Shown in pieces: positions 1 through 8,145 of a stretch of DNA of 27,804 nt (positions are counted from its first letter, which is position 1; every line of letters begins with the position of its first letter). Source of the stretch: JAULUH01 sp032111745 (lineage in GTDB: Bacteria > Chloroflexota > Anaerolineae > JAAEKA01); NCBI GenBank assembly GCA_032111745.1, contig JAULUH010000460.1:1-27804 (forward strand). Direction: 5' to 3'. Below the pieces are notes generated by a model that ran no database searches, was not told where the DNA came from, and worked only from the letters and a program-made list of their open reading frames with translations. Made by a program: the position numbers and the translations under genes.

Positions 1-1973
1 ATCCTGGATGCTGCGCCGCAGCTCGATGATCTGGTCACGCAGCACTGCGGCTTCCTCGAAGCGCAGCTCTTCCGCGGCCCGGTGCATCTCTTTCTCCAGC
101 TCCCGCACCAGCCTCAGGCGCTCCCCGCGCGGGATGGCAGCCAGCCCAGGCACCGGGCGGGTCCCGGTCCCCGCCGTGCCATCCACCGCGTAGGTCTCCC
201 GCTCCTCAGCCACAGCCACCTGCAGCCGCTGGGTCAGGTCACGGATGCTCTTCACAATGCTGGCGGGCACGATGCCATGCTCCTCATTGTAGCGGCGCTG
301 TTTCTCGCGCCTGCGGTTGGTCTCCTCGAGAGCCAACCTCATGCTGTCGGTGATCTGGTCGGCGTACAGGATGGCCTTGCCTTCCACATGCCGCGCCGCA
401 CGGCCGATGCTCTGGATCAGTGAGGAGCTGGAGCGCAGGAAGCCCTCCTTGTCGGCATCGAGGATGGCCACCAGGCTCACCTCGGGCAGATCCAGCCCCT
501 CCCGCAACAGGTTGATGCCCACCACCACGTCGTACACGCCCAGGCGCAGGTCCCGCAGGATCTCCACCCGCTCCAGGGTCTGGATCTCGCTGTGCAGATA
601 GTGCACCCTGACGCCCAGTTCCGCCAGGTAGTCGGCCAGGTCCTCGGCCATGCGCTTGGTCAGGGTGGTCACCAGCACGCGCTGTCCCAGGCGCACCCGC
701 TGCTGAATCTCCTTGACCAGGTCGTCCACCTGCCCCTGCACAGGACGGATCTCGACCNNNNNNNNNNAGAGATCTCCCGCTCATAGGGGCCAGGGGTGGC
801 ACTGGTGTAGATTACCTGGTTGATCATGGCCTCGAACTCCTCAAAGCGCAGGGGACGGTTATCCATGGCCAGGGGCAGGCGGAAGCCGAAGTCGACCAGC
901 ACCTGCTTGCGCTGGCGGTCGCCGTTGTACATACCCCGCACCTGCGGGATCGTCATGTGGCTCTCGTCCACGATGCACAGCCAGTTGGGCGGGAAGTAGT
1001 CCAGCAGGGTCCACGGTTGCGAGCCCGCCGGGCGGCGGCTCAAAGGCCGGCTGTAGTTCTCGATCCCCGGACAATAGCCGGTCTCCCGTAACATCTCCAG
1101 ATCATACCGGGTGCGTTGCTCGATGCGCTGGGCCTCCAAGAGTTTGTCCTGCTCCTTGAACCAGGCCACCCGCTCTTCCAGCTCAGCCTCGATCTCCATG
1201 ATGGCCTCGGCCAGCTTATCGGCCGGGGTCACGAAGTGCTTGGCCGGGAAGATATCCACCTGGGCATGCTCCTGCAGGAGCTCGCCGGTCAGGGTATCGA
1301 TCTCCGTGATGCGCTCTACGTCGTCGCCCCATAGCTGGATTCGAAACGCGGTATCGCCGTAGGCAGGCTGGATTTCCAGCGTGTCACCGCGCACGCGGAA
1401 CCTGCCGCGTTGCAGCACAGTGTCGTTGCGCTGGTAGTAGATGTCGACCAGGCGGCGCAGCAGGCTGTTGCGCTTGACCTGGTCGCCTACTCGGATCTGC
1501 ACCACCTCCTGGCCATAATCCTGCGGGCTGCCCAGGCCATAGATGGCCGATACCGAGGCCACGATGACCACATCCGGCCGGCTGAAGAGCGCCGCCGTCG
1601 CCGCCAGCCGCAGGCGGTCGATCTCGTCGTTGATGCTGGAGTCCTTCTCGATGTAGGTGTCGGTGCGCGGGATGTAGGCCTCGGGCTGGTAGTAGTCGTA
1701 ATAGCTGACGAAATACTCCACCGCGTTGTTGGGAAAGAACTCCCGAAACTCCGCGTAGAGCTGGGCGGCCAGGGTCTTGTTGTGGGCCAGCACCAGCGTG
1801 GGCCGCTGCACGGCCTCGATCACCTTGCCCATGACGAAGGTTTTACCCGTGCCGGTGGCACCAAGTAGGGTCTGGTGCTTGTGGCCCTCATGGAGGCCCT
1901 CGATGAGACGCTGGATGGCCTGGGGCTGGTCGCCCATGGCCTGGAAATCAGAGACTAGCTTGAATTCAGGCAT
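1..1973 (-). CDS. uvrB: UvrABC system protein B (excinuclease subunit UvrB), C-terminus cut by window edge
   Basis: UvrB is the DNA-damage verification helicase of nucleotide excision repair; it is loaded by UvrA and recruits UvrC. The translation shows Walker A GATGTGKT, the beta-hairpin region YFVSYYDYYQPEAYIP, the DESHMTIPQ box, SATPGPYE, and after the N gap the C-terminal helicase motifs GINLLREGLDLPEVS and QSIGRAARH. The last residues before the window edge (EEAAVLRDQI) are the UVR motif that contacts UvrC, so only a few residues are missing; E. coli UvrB is 673 residues long. The start is ATG at 1973, preceded by AAGGA about five bases upstream. A run of 10 N at 758-767 breaks the frame: the two halves are each open but in different frames, and about 18 conserved residues are absent between them. 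I read this as an assembly gap, not a pseudogene. A promoter and a LexA-like box lie upstream. Confidence 0.97.
758..767. other. assembly gap (10 N) inside uvrB
   Basis: Ten N are present. The codon before the gap (minus strand) encodes the Ser of YEREIS and the first full codon after it encodes the Val of VEIRPV. Keeping the frame needs a missing length of 2 modulo 3, which 10 does not satisfy. From recalled E. coli UvrB, about 18 residues belong here, so the true gap is about 53 nt. The N count is therefore a placeholder. Confidence 0.9.
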
Positions 1974-2064
1974 GATCCTTGCGCTGGTTTGCCAATGAGT
2001 GACGCGGATGAGTTGGCCAGGGCCCATGGCCCCACACCGCAGCGATCTCCTGCCCCGCAGGTAC

Positions 2065-2078
2065 AGAACATGAGTTCG
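2065..2078. promoter_or_regulatory. LexA (SOS) box candidate for uvrB
   Basis: The plus strand carries GAACATGAGTTC at 2066-2077, a perfect GAAC-N4-GTTC inverted repeat and the core of the Bacillus/actinobacterial-type LexA box. It covers about +5 to +16 of the predicted uvrB transcript, a position that would block early elongation or promoter clearance. uvrB is a classic SOS gene in many bacteria, which supports the call. No lexA gene is visible in the window. Confidence 0.7.
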
Positions 2079-2087
2079 CAAGGCTTC

Positions 2088-2116
2088 ATTATAGCGCCGG
2101 CCGGCGCATTTGTCCA
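2088..2116 (-). promoter_or_regulatory. sigma70-type promoter of uvrB
   Basis: On the minus strand TGGACA (2111-2116) and TATAAT (2088-2093) are separated by exactly 17 bp. The predicted transcription start is near 2081, giving a leader of about 108 nt before the uvrB ATG at 1973. The -35 element overlaps that proposed for the divergent GH3 gene, so the two promoters probably compete or are co-regulated. Confidence 0.75.
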
Positions 2117-2139
2117 GATGGCGCCCGCGCAGGTATACT
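2110..2139 (+). promoter_or_regulatory. putative promoter of the GH3-family gene (leaderless)
   Basis: TTGTCC (2110-2115) and TATACT (2134-2139) are 18 bp apart. The -10 ends eight bases before the ATG at 2148, so transcription would start at or next to the start codon and the mRNA would be leaderless. No Shine-Dalgarno sequence precedes 2148, consistent with this. The same geometry occurs at the kinase gene (6155). Confidence 0.5.
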
Positions 2140-2147
2140 ACCCCTGC

Positions 2148-5087
2148 ATGCTACGACAGTCCGCTCCTGCCGCCAATCGCCGCCACCCACCGAACCGGAC
2201 CATGTCCCTGGTGCTGCAGGTGGCCCTGGTGCTGGTGCTGTTAGCCCAGCTGCCAGCCGCCCACGCCCAGGAGGAGCCGGTCGACGTGCGCAGCATCCTT
2301 GATGCCATGACCGTGCCCGACAGGGTCGGTCAATTGTTTCTAGTGACCTTCGAAGGGGACGACCTTTCTCCCGAATCTGATGTCGCCCAGCTTATCCGGG
2401 ACTATCGGATTGGGGGCGTGCTCTTGCAGCCGGAGGCCCGCAACTTCCGCAACGTCGAGCTGGGTGGTGCCCTATCCAATACGCCCGCGCAAATCGCGCA
2501 GCTGACTAACCGCCTGCAGGCCCTGGCCTTCGACGGCGCCCTGTCCCCTGAACAGGCCCTGGCGCCGGCGCTGGAAGCGGTGGAGGCCTTGCCTGTGCCC
2601 GAAGGCCGCGGCATCACTCTGCCACTCTTCGTGGCTGCAAACCAGGAAGGGGACAGTTATCCCTTCTCATCCCTGCGCAGCGGGTTCACTCCCTTACCGA
2701 GCAGCATGGCCCTCGGCGCGACCTGGAGCGCCGAGGATGCCACCACCGCCGGCCGCATCACCGGGGAGGAGCTGGCCGCGGTGGGGGTCAATCTGCTGCT
2801 GGGGCCATCCCTGGATGTCCTGGACGCCCCGCGCGCGGATCCGGAGGCTGACCTGGGCGTCCGTTCCCTCGGCGGCAATCCGTACTGGGTGGGCCGGCTG
2901 GGCCGGGCCTACATCGGAGGCGTGCACGACGGCTCCTCGGGCCGTGTGGCCACCATTTCCAAGCACTTTCCAGGACAGGGCAACAGCGACCGCGATCCGC
3001 AACGGGAGATCGCCACCATCCAGAAGACTGCGGCAGAGTTGTCGGCCGTGGAGCTGGCACCCTTCGCCGCGGCCGTGAAACCAGGGACTCTGGCAACGCT
3101 GCTACCGGAGGGCAATGCCTCAGGGGCCGGATCCACAGTTCAGGCCTCTACCACCACCGACGGCCTGCTGAGCACTCATATCCGCTATGCCGGATTGCAG
3201 GGTAGCGGTGAGGGGGTACCGCCCATCAGCCTCGCCCCGCAACTGGGCGAGGAACTGCTCCGCAGCCCGGATTTTGCCGGCTGGCGGAGCGACCCGGGTG
3301 GGGTGGTAATGAGTGAAAGCCTGGGCGCGGCCGGAATCCAGCAGTACTACGACCCGACCCTGCAGAGTTTTCCGTACAAACGCATCGCCCAGGAGGCCTT
3401 TGTGGCCGGCAACGACTTGTTGCTGCTATCCGGTTTCGCGCTGACGGGGAACTGGGAGGATGAGCTGGCCAACGTCAAAGAGACCATCACCTTCTTCCAG
3501 GAAAAATACGGCAGTGACGCTGACTTTCGACGGCGCGTGGATGAGGCTGTGCTGCGTATTCTGAAGCTTAAGGCTCGGATGTACCCAGACCTGAGCCTGG
3601 CCGGCACCCTGGTGGACGGCAACGCTCTGGACGAGCGCATCGGGCAGGCCGCGCCTGCAGTGGCGCAGCTGGCCCGCAATGCGGTGACGTTGATCAGTCC
3701 CAGCCCTGGGGAGCTCGCCCAGCGCCTGCCCACTGGCCCCGGGCCCCAGGACCGGATCTTGGTCTTTACAGACGCGCGCACAGGCCGCGATTGTAGCGCC
3801 CTGGACTGTGCGTCCTTCCCGCTAGTCCCCGCTACAGCCCTCGAGGAGATCATCCTGCAGCTCTACGGTCCCAACGCCAGTGGACAGATGTCCCCCGATC
3901 GGGTGCGCAGCCTCACCTTCGAGCAACTCAGTGACTACCTGGCAGGAGTGCCCACCGATGTAGCGGCCGAAGAGATCGACCAACTGATCAACGACGCCAA
4001 CTGGCTGGTGTTCGCCATGCAGGACGTGGACGCCAGGGTGCCATCCTCGGGCGCGTTGCGCCGCTTCTTGAGTGAGCGGCCCGAACTCCGAGAGCGCAAG
4101 CGACTGGTGGCACTGGCCCTGGGCGCGCCTTATTACCTGGATGCCACCGATATCTCTAAGCTCACAGCATACTTTGGGGTGTTTGGCAAGACTCCGCCCT
4201 TCCTGGAGGCCGCAGTCCGCGCGCTTTTTCGTGAGTTCACCCCTACTGGTGCCTCGCCGGTAGATATCGCCGGCACCAACTACCGTCTGGACGAGAAGCT
4301 CAAGCCAAATCCCAACCAAACCATCCCACTACAGCTGCCGGACGTACGGGTGCAAATGGGCTCGAACACCTTCACCGCCAAGGTGGACGATACCCTGCGG
4401 GTGCTGGCCGGGCCGATCGTCGACTTCAACGGCCGCCTGGTACCTGATGGTACCCTGGTCAGCTTCAAGCTGAAGCAACGCGGGGACCAGTTCCAGCTGC
4501 CCCTGGAGGAAACCGGCACAGTAGATGGCTACGCCGACTCCAGCGTAGTGCTGGAGAGAGCAGGGGACTTCGAGGTGCAGGTGCAGAGTGGCCAGGCTAC
4601 TGGATCGCTGAGCCTGATCTTGAGCATTGTGGACGAGGAGGAGGGAAAGGCACAGGTGGCGGTGGCCACGGCAACGCCGACCCCGGTGCCAACCCCCACG
4701 GCAACGCCAACGGCAACGCCAACCCCGGAGCCAACAGCGACTCCGACGCCCAGACCAACGCCGCTGCCGCCAGCCGAGCCGCCACTGCCGCCGCGCCGTG
4801 TCGATCTGGGCGCGTTCATGATCGCACTATTGGCCATCACCCTGGTGGCATCGGGTGTATTCTTAGCCTTCGGCGCTATGGCTCAGGTTCCCGAGAGCGC
4901 ACTGCGCTTGTTATTGCTGGCGGTGATCGGCGGTCTCCTGGCCTATTCATTGTATGGGATAGGGCTATTGCCCGGCGCCACCTGGATGCAGCGCGAGCTG
5001 CGCCTGTGGGGTGCTGCACTGGTGGCTGCGGCTGGCAGCCTGGCCCCGATTCTGGTGATTTGGCTGCGCCAGGAGCTAAGGGGATAA
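2148..5087 (+). CDS. membrane-anchored glycoside hydrolase family 3-like protein, catalytic residues altered
   Basis: 979 residues from the ATG at 2148. An Arg-rich n-region and a hydrophobic stretch ending in AHA form a signal peptide or signal anchor. A GH3 N-terminal (NagZ-like) domain follows at about residues 45-485, with LGPSLDVLD and KHFPGQG (residues 272-278), then a GH3 C-terminal-like domain to about 720, an Ig-like domain (about 725-825), a Thr-Pro-rich linker and about three C-terminal membrane helices. The product is probably surface-exposed. In NagZ-type enzymes KHFPGHG is followed by a DxH dyad and the nucleophile lies in SDDL. Here the glycine loop reads KHFPGQG, no His stands at the dyad position, and SDDL reads SESL (Glu 390). 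It may therefore be a non-catalytic glycan binder or have altered chemistry. The ATG at 2202 is a possible alternative start, but it would lose the positive n-region. The 3' end overlaps the convergent kinase gene by 12 bp. Confidence 0.85.
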   Translation: MLRQSAPAANRRHPPNRTMSLVLQVALVLVLLAQLPAAHAQEEPVDVRSILDAMTVPDRVGQLFLVTFEGDDLSPESDVAQLIRDYRIGGVLLQPEARNFRNVELGGALSNTPAQIAQLTNRLQALAFDGALSPEQALAPALEAVEALPVPEGRGITLPLFVAANQEGDSYPFSSLRSGFTPLPSSMALGATWSAEDATTAGRITGEELAAVGVNLLLGPSLDVLDAPRADPEADLGVRSLGGNPYWVGRLGRAYIGGVHDGSSGRVATISKHFPGQGNSDRDPQREIATIQKTAAELSAVELAPFAAAVKPGTLATLLPEGNASGAGSTVQASTTTDGLLSTHIRYAGLQGSGEGVPPISLAPQLGEELLRSPDFAGWRSDPGGVVMSESLGAAGIQQYYDPTLQSFPYKRIAQEAFVAGNDLLLLSGFALTGNWEDELANVKETITFFQEKYGSDADFRRRVDEAVLRILKLKARMYPDLSLAGTLVDGNALDERIGQAAPAVAQLARNAVTLISPSPGELAQRLPTGPGPQDRILVFTDARTGRDCSALDCASFPLVPATALEEIILQLYGPNASGQMSPDRVRSLTFEQLSDYLAGVPTDVAAEEIDQLINDANWLVFAMQDVDARVPSSGALRRFLSERPELRERKRLVALALGAPYYLDATDISKLTAYFGVFGKTPPFLEAAVRALFREFTPTGASPVDIAGTNYRLDEKLKPNPNQTIPLQLPDVRVQMGSNTFTAKVDDTLRVLAGPIVDFNGRLVPDGTLVSFKLKQRGDQFQLPLEETGTVDGYADSSVVLERAGDFEVQVQSGQATGSLSLILSIVDEEEGKAQVAVATATPTPVPTPTATPTATPTPEPTATPTPRPTPLPPAEPPLPPRRVDLGAFMIALLAITLVASGVFLAFGAMAQVPESALRLLLLAVIGGLLAYSLYGIGLLPGATWMQRELRLWGAALVAAAGSLAPILVIWLRQELRG
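4666..4785 (+). repeat. Thr-Pro-rich linker repeat (ACGCCAAC-like units)
   Basis: Imperfect tandem units of the type CCAACGGCAACG encode a TPTPxPTPTATPT-style linker between the Ig-like domain and the membrane segment of the GH3-like protein. Such linkers are common in surface proteins of Chloroflexota and probably act as wall- or coat-spanning spacers. The repeat may vary in length between strains. Confidence 0.75.
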
Positions 5088-6155
5088 TGGTACGGCGGTA
5101 GCAGTCACCGTCGTGGACGAGCGTAGTGGTCCCAGGCTGTGCTCGCCCGCCTGAGCTGGCAGGCGGGGCGCCAGCAGGCTGACAATCAGTGCCACGGCAG
5201 CCAGCCCTAAGGCGGTGCCGACCAACAGGCCGTTGCTCTTGAGGGCCGCACGCCATTCTTCGGCCGGTCTGGTGGCCTCGGCAACCACCGGCGTCGGGGC
5301 CTTCGACCCCGTCAGGAGTGCTAGCAGCTCGGCCACGCTGGCTGGCCGCTCGTTAGGGTGCATGGCCATGGCACGCAAGATGGCTCGTTCCGTGCGCACG
5401 GAGACCCGAGAGTTGACCTGTCGCGGCGGCACGAGACTACCGGGCTTGAGGAAGCGTTGCCTGGCATCGGCCGGAGAGATGCCGGTGAGCAGATGATAGA
5501 GCGTGGCGCCGAGGGAATAGATATCGGTGCGGATGTCCGTATGGCCTGTGTCCCCCCCATACTGTTCCAACGGAGTGTACTGCAGCGTGCCCCGGCCCTG
5601 CACAACCGTGATGGTTCGGGCATCGTCAGGCGACAGTACCTTAACCAGGCCGAAATCGACCAGCTTGATGGTGCCCCTGGGCGTCAGCTTGATGTTGGAC
5701 GGCTTGATGTCCCGGTGTAGAACCGGCGGCTCCTGGCTATGCAAGTAGATCAGAGCATCGCAGAGCTGGGCGGCCCAATCGAGCACGTCGCGCTCGGCGA
5801 GGAATTTCTGGTGCCGGCGGGCGTCGTCGACCATTTCCTTGAGGTCGCGGCCCGGCACGTAGTCCATCACCAGCAGCTCGCGCCCATCCTCCGTGAAATA
5901 GTCAGAGACCTTGGGCAGGTTCGGGTGATCGAGCCGGGCCAGCACATAGGCTTCCCGGTAGAACTGCTCCTGGATCTGTTCCAGCTCCTCCGGCATACCG
6001 CCGAGGCTGGGCAGAATCTCCTTGACCGCGCACAGCCGGCCCGCGAGCCGGAAGTCCTCAGCCTTGTAGACGGCGCCCATGCCGCCCTGGCCCACCAGCT
6101 CGAGAATCCGATAGCGCGAGCGGAGCACGGTTCCAACTGCAAAGGGTGCGGGCAT
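5076..6155 (-). CDS. Hanks-type serine/threonine protein kinase with C-terminal membrane segment
   Basis: 359 residues from the ATG at 6155. The kinase domain spans roughly residues 15-280 with the glycine loop GQGGMGAVY, Lys45 in AVKE, catalytic HRDIKPSN (147-154), DFG (167-169) and an activation loop with several Thr residues followed by TPLEQY. One hydrophobic helix of about 20 residues near position 315 and a short tail predict a cytoplasmic kinase with a small outer segment lacking PASTA repeats. A GTG further upstream at 6179 is open, but it lies between the -35 and -10 of a near-consensus promoter, so 6155 is preferred; the message would be leaderless. It is divergent from an FHA/winged-helix gene 51 bp away, and FHA domains bind phospho-threonine, so a kinase-reader pair is a reasonable inference. 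It converges on the GH3-like gene. Confidence 0.93.
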   Translation of the reverse strand: MPAPFAVGTVLRSRYRILELVGQGGMGAVYKAEDFRLAGRLCAVKEILPSLGGMPEELEQIQEQFYREAYVLARLDHPNLPKVSDYFTEDGRELLVMDYVPGRDLKEMVDDARRHQKFLAERDVLDWAAQLCDALIYLHSQEPPVLHRDIKPSNIKLTPRGTIKLVDFGLVKVLSPDDARTITVVQGRGTLQYTPLEQYGGDTGHTDIRTDIYSLGATLYHLLTGISPADARQRFLKPGSLVPPRQVNSRVSVRTERAILRAMAMHPNERPASVAELLALLTGSKAPTPVVAEATRPAEEWRAALKSNGLLVGTALGLAAVALIVSLLAPRLPAQAGEHSLGPLRSSTTVTATAVPLSP

Positions 6156-6164
6156 ACGCTGGGG

Positions 6165-6193
6165 ATTATCGCCCAGCACAGCAGAACTGTCAA
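6165..6193 (-). promoter_or_regulatory. near-consensus sigma70 promoter of the kinase gene
   Basis: On the minus strand TTGACA (6188-6193) and GATAAT (6165-6170) are separated by 17 bp. The -10 ends nine bases before the ATG at 6155, so the transcript starts about two or three bases before, or at, the start codon. This fixes the translation start and implies a leaderless mRNA. Confidence 0.8.
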
Positions 6194-6206
6194 GAGATAG
6201 TTAGCC

Positions 6207-6890
6207 ATGGCCCAGATCGAAAACGCGATCCTCATTTTACAGCGGGGCGACCAGGAGGCAGGCCGGCGCTGGTCGCTGGGGCGGCAACGCACCATCATCG
6301 GCCGCCACGCCGAATGTGATATCGTCTTGCCCGACCGGTTGGTCTCTCGGCATCACGCCCAGATCGTGTGGGACCCAGAGGAGCAGACATACCTCTTGGA
6401 GGACCTCCAGAGCAAGAACGGTACCTTCATCAATGGACAGGAGTTGACTGAGGCTCACCTCCTCAAGGACGGTGACGAGATCCAGATTGCGTTGCGCTTC
6501 AAGTTGGCATTTGTGGACGCCGGGGAGACTGCACCGCTGACCTTCGAAGTGGCGAAGGCGCCAGAACGCTTGCGTATCGACGAGGACACGCGTCAGGTGC
6601 TGATCAAGGACCAGGTGCTGGACCCGCCTCTGTCGCCGGCCCAATACCGCCTACTGGCCCTCCTTGAGGAGGCCCGAGGCGGCGTCGTAGGCCGCGATGA
6701 AGTGGTACGCCATGTGTGGCCCGAGGCCGTGGAAGAAGGAGTCAGCGAACAGGCTATCGACGCGCTAGTGCGCCGCCTGCGAGAGCGGCTGGCCGAGCTG
6801 GATCCGGATCACCAGTACATCGTGACTGTGCGCGGCCATGGCTTTCGCTTAGATAACACGGCTGGGGATCGTTTGCCACTGGTGTCTTGA
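6207..6890 (+). CDS. FHA domain - winged-helix (OmpR/PhoB-type) DNA-binding fusion protein
   Basis: 227 residues. The N-terminal FHA domain (about residues 8-105) keeps the phosphothreonine-binding signature: GR at 32-33, SRHH at 47-50 and NGT at 71-73. The C-terminal half (about 120-220) matches the transcriptional regulator C-terminal winged helix: LSPAQYRLLALLEE, WPEAVEEGVSEQAIDALVRRLRERL and the terminal VTVRGHGFRL wing. There is no receiver domain, so the FHA module stands where a response-regulator receiver would be. The inferred role is a DNA-binding protein that senses Thr phosphorylation, perhaps by the divergent kinase. The start is ATG at 6207; no strong Shine-Dalgarno is visible. 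The stop codon overlaps the hemW start by one base, implying translational coupling. Confidence 0.92.
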   Translation: MAQIENAILILQRGDQEAGRRWSLGRQRTIIGRHAECDIVLPDRLVSRHHAQIVWDPEEQTYLLEDLQSKNGTFINGQELTEAHLLKDGDEIQIALRFKLAFVDAGETAPLTFEVAKAPERLRIDEDTRQVLIKDQVLDPPLSPAQYRLLALLEEARGGVVGRDEVVRHVWPEAVEEGVSEQAIDALVRRLRERLAELDPDHQYIVTVRGHGFRLDNTAGDRLPLVS

Positions 6891-8077
6891 TGCCCCTGTC
6901 GCTATACATTCACATCCCTTTCTGCGAGCGCAAGTGTCCCTACTGCGATTTCAACACCTACGCCGGGCTGAGCCGGCTCTATGAGCCTCTGGCGGGGGCG
7001 TTGGTCCGCGAGATTGAGCTTGCCGGGGCAGCGCAGGGCCGGCCACAGGTACACACTATCTTCCTCGGTGGGGGCACGCCAACCGTGTTGCCGGGGGAGC
7101 TGCTGGGGCGCATTCTCAGTGCCTGCCGGCGATCGTTCGACGTGCTGGAGGATGCCGAGGTCACCAGCGAGGCCAATCCAGGCACTGTAGACGTAGCCCG
7201 GTTCTTGGACTTGCGCGGGTTGGGCGTGAACCGCCTGAGCATGGGGATGCAAAGTTTCGACGACAGTGAGCTGCAATTCCTCGGGCGCATCCACAGGGCG
7301 GCCCAGGTCGACACTGCCTGCCAGGCAGCACGCGACACGGGCTTTGCCAACCTCAACCTCGATCTGATCTTTGGGCTGCCCGGCCAGGCCGCAGACACCT
7401 GGCGCAACTCCCTCCAGCGGGCACTGACGTGGCAACCCGAACACCTCTCCCTTTATGCGCTATCTATCGAGGAGGACACGCCCTTTGCCGGGTGGGCTGC
7501 GGCCGGACGCATGGCCTATCCCGACCCTGACCTGGCCGCAGACCACTACGAGCTGGCGAGCGCCCTGCTGGCCGAGCACGGATACGTGCAATACGAGATC
7601 AGCAACTGGGGGGTGGGAGGAGGGAAAGATGGCCGGGATGCCCCATCTGCCGCTCCTCCGATCTCTGCCTGCCGGCACAACCTGACCTATTGGCGCAACA
7701 TGCCCTACCTCGGGTTTGGCCCCGGAGCACACTCTTCCGAGACCGGGCGCCGCTGGGCCAATGTGCGCCCGGTGCCCGAGTATATCGAGCGCATGGGCAC
7801 GGCCAAGGAAGCCAGCGCTGCGGTCGACTTCGAGGAAGCCATCAATGAGCGACTGGCCATGGGCGAGACCATGATGCTCGGCCTGCGGCTAGTGGGAGAG
7901 GGAGTAACCTTCGAGCGCTTCTGGCAGCAGCATCGAGTTGAGATGCAGCAGGTATTTGGGGACGAAATCACCGAATTGGCGCAACTCGGCCTGCTGCAGG
8001 TGCTGCCTGATCGGGTGCGCCTGGCGCCTGAGGCCAGGCTCGTAGCAAATCAGGCGTTCATGCGGTTCCTACCATAG
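6890..8077 (+). CDS. hemW: HemW-like radical SAM heme chaperone (formerly HemN-like)
   Basis: 395 residues. The N-terminus reads IHIPFCERKCPYCDF, with the CxxxCxxC cluster (Cys 12, 16, 19) that binds the radical-SAM 4Fe-4S centre, then GGGTPTVL and NRLSMGMQSF. CRHNLTYW contains the HNxxYW motif that marks HemW, and GPGAHS follows. Coproporphyrinogen dehydrogenase HemN proper has a longer N-terminus and extra residues, so HemW, which inserts heme into target proteins, is the better call. The ATG at 6890 shares its A with the TGA of the FHA gene, so the two are likely co-transcribed. A TTG three bases upstream would add one Met only. Confidence 0.93.
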   Translation: MPLSLYIHIPFCERKCPYCDFNTYAGLSRLYEPLAGALVREIELAGAAQGRPQVHTIFLGGGTPTVLPGELLGRILSACRRSFDVLEDAEVTSEANPGTVDVARFLDLRGLGVNRLSMGMQSFDDSELQFLGRIHRAAQVDTACQAARDTGFANLNLDLIFGLPGQAADTWRNSLQRALTWQPEHLSLYALSIEEDTPFAGWAAAGRMAYPDPDLAADHYELASALLAEHGYVQYEISNWGVGGGKDGRDAPSAAPPISACRHNLTYWRNMPYLGFGPGAHSSETGRRWANVRPVPEYIERMGTAKEASAAVDFEEAINERLAMGETMMLGLRLVGEGVTFERFWQQHRVEMQQVFGDEITELAQLGLLQVLPDRVRLAPEARLVANQAFMRFLP

Positions 8078-8078
8078 G

Positions 8079-8111
8079 GGTGTGTCAAGATCCGGTTGAC
8101 CGCGTCACACC
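8079..8111. terminator. inverted repeat between convergent genes, possible terminator
   Basis: GGTGTG (8079-8084) pairs with CACACC (8106-8111), and GTCAA pairs with TTGAC inside it. It lies directly after the hemW stop codon, between convergent genes. No U-tract follows on either strand, so intrinsic termination is uncertain. Confidence 0.4.
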
Positions 8112-8145
8112 TGCCATGGCAATTAGCCTCGCCCTGAAGATCCGA

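Noticed and set aside
1989..2147. Upstream extension of the GH3-like reading frame to 1989
   Set aside because: The extra residues have no protein character and would cover the uvrB promoter, the LexA box and the gene's own promoter.
4666..4785. Possible CRISPR-like or VNTR array
   Set aside because: Units are short, imperfect and in frame, and encode a Thr-Pro linker; there are no spacers.
6156..6179. GTG start at 6179 for the kinase
   Set aside because: It lies inside the TTGACA-17-GATAAT promoter, so it would not be transcribed.
6194..6206. Promoter for the FHA gene (GATAGT near 6195)
   Set aside because: No acceptable -35 at the right distance and too little sequence to support a call.
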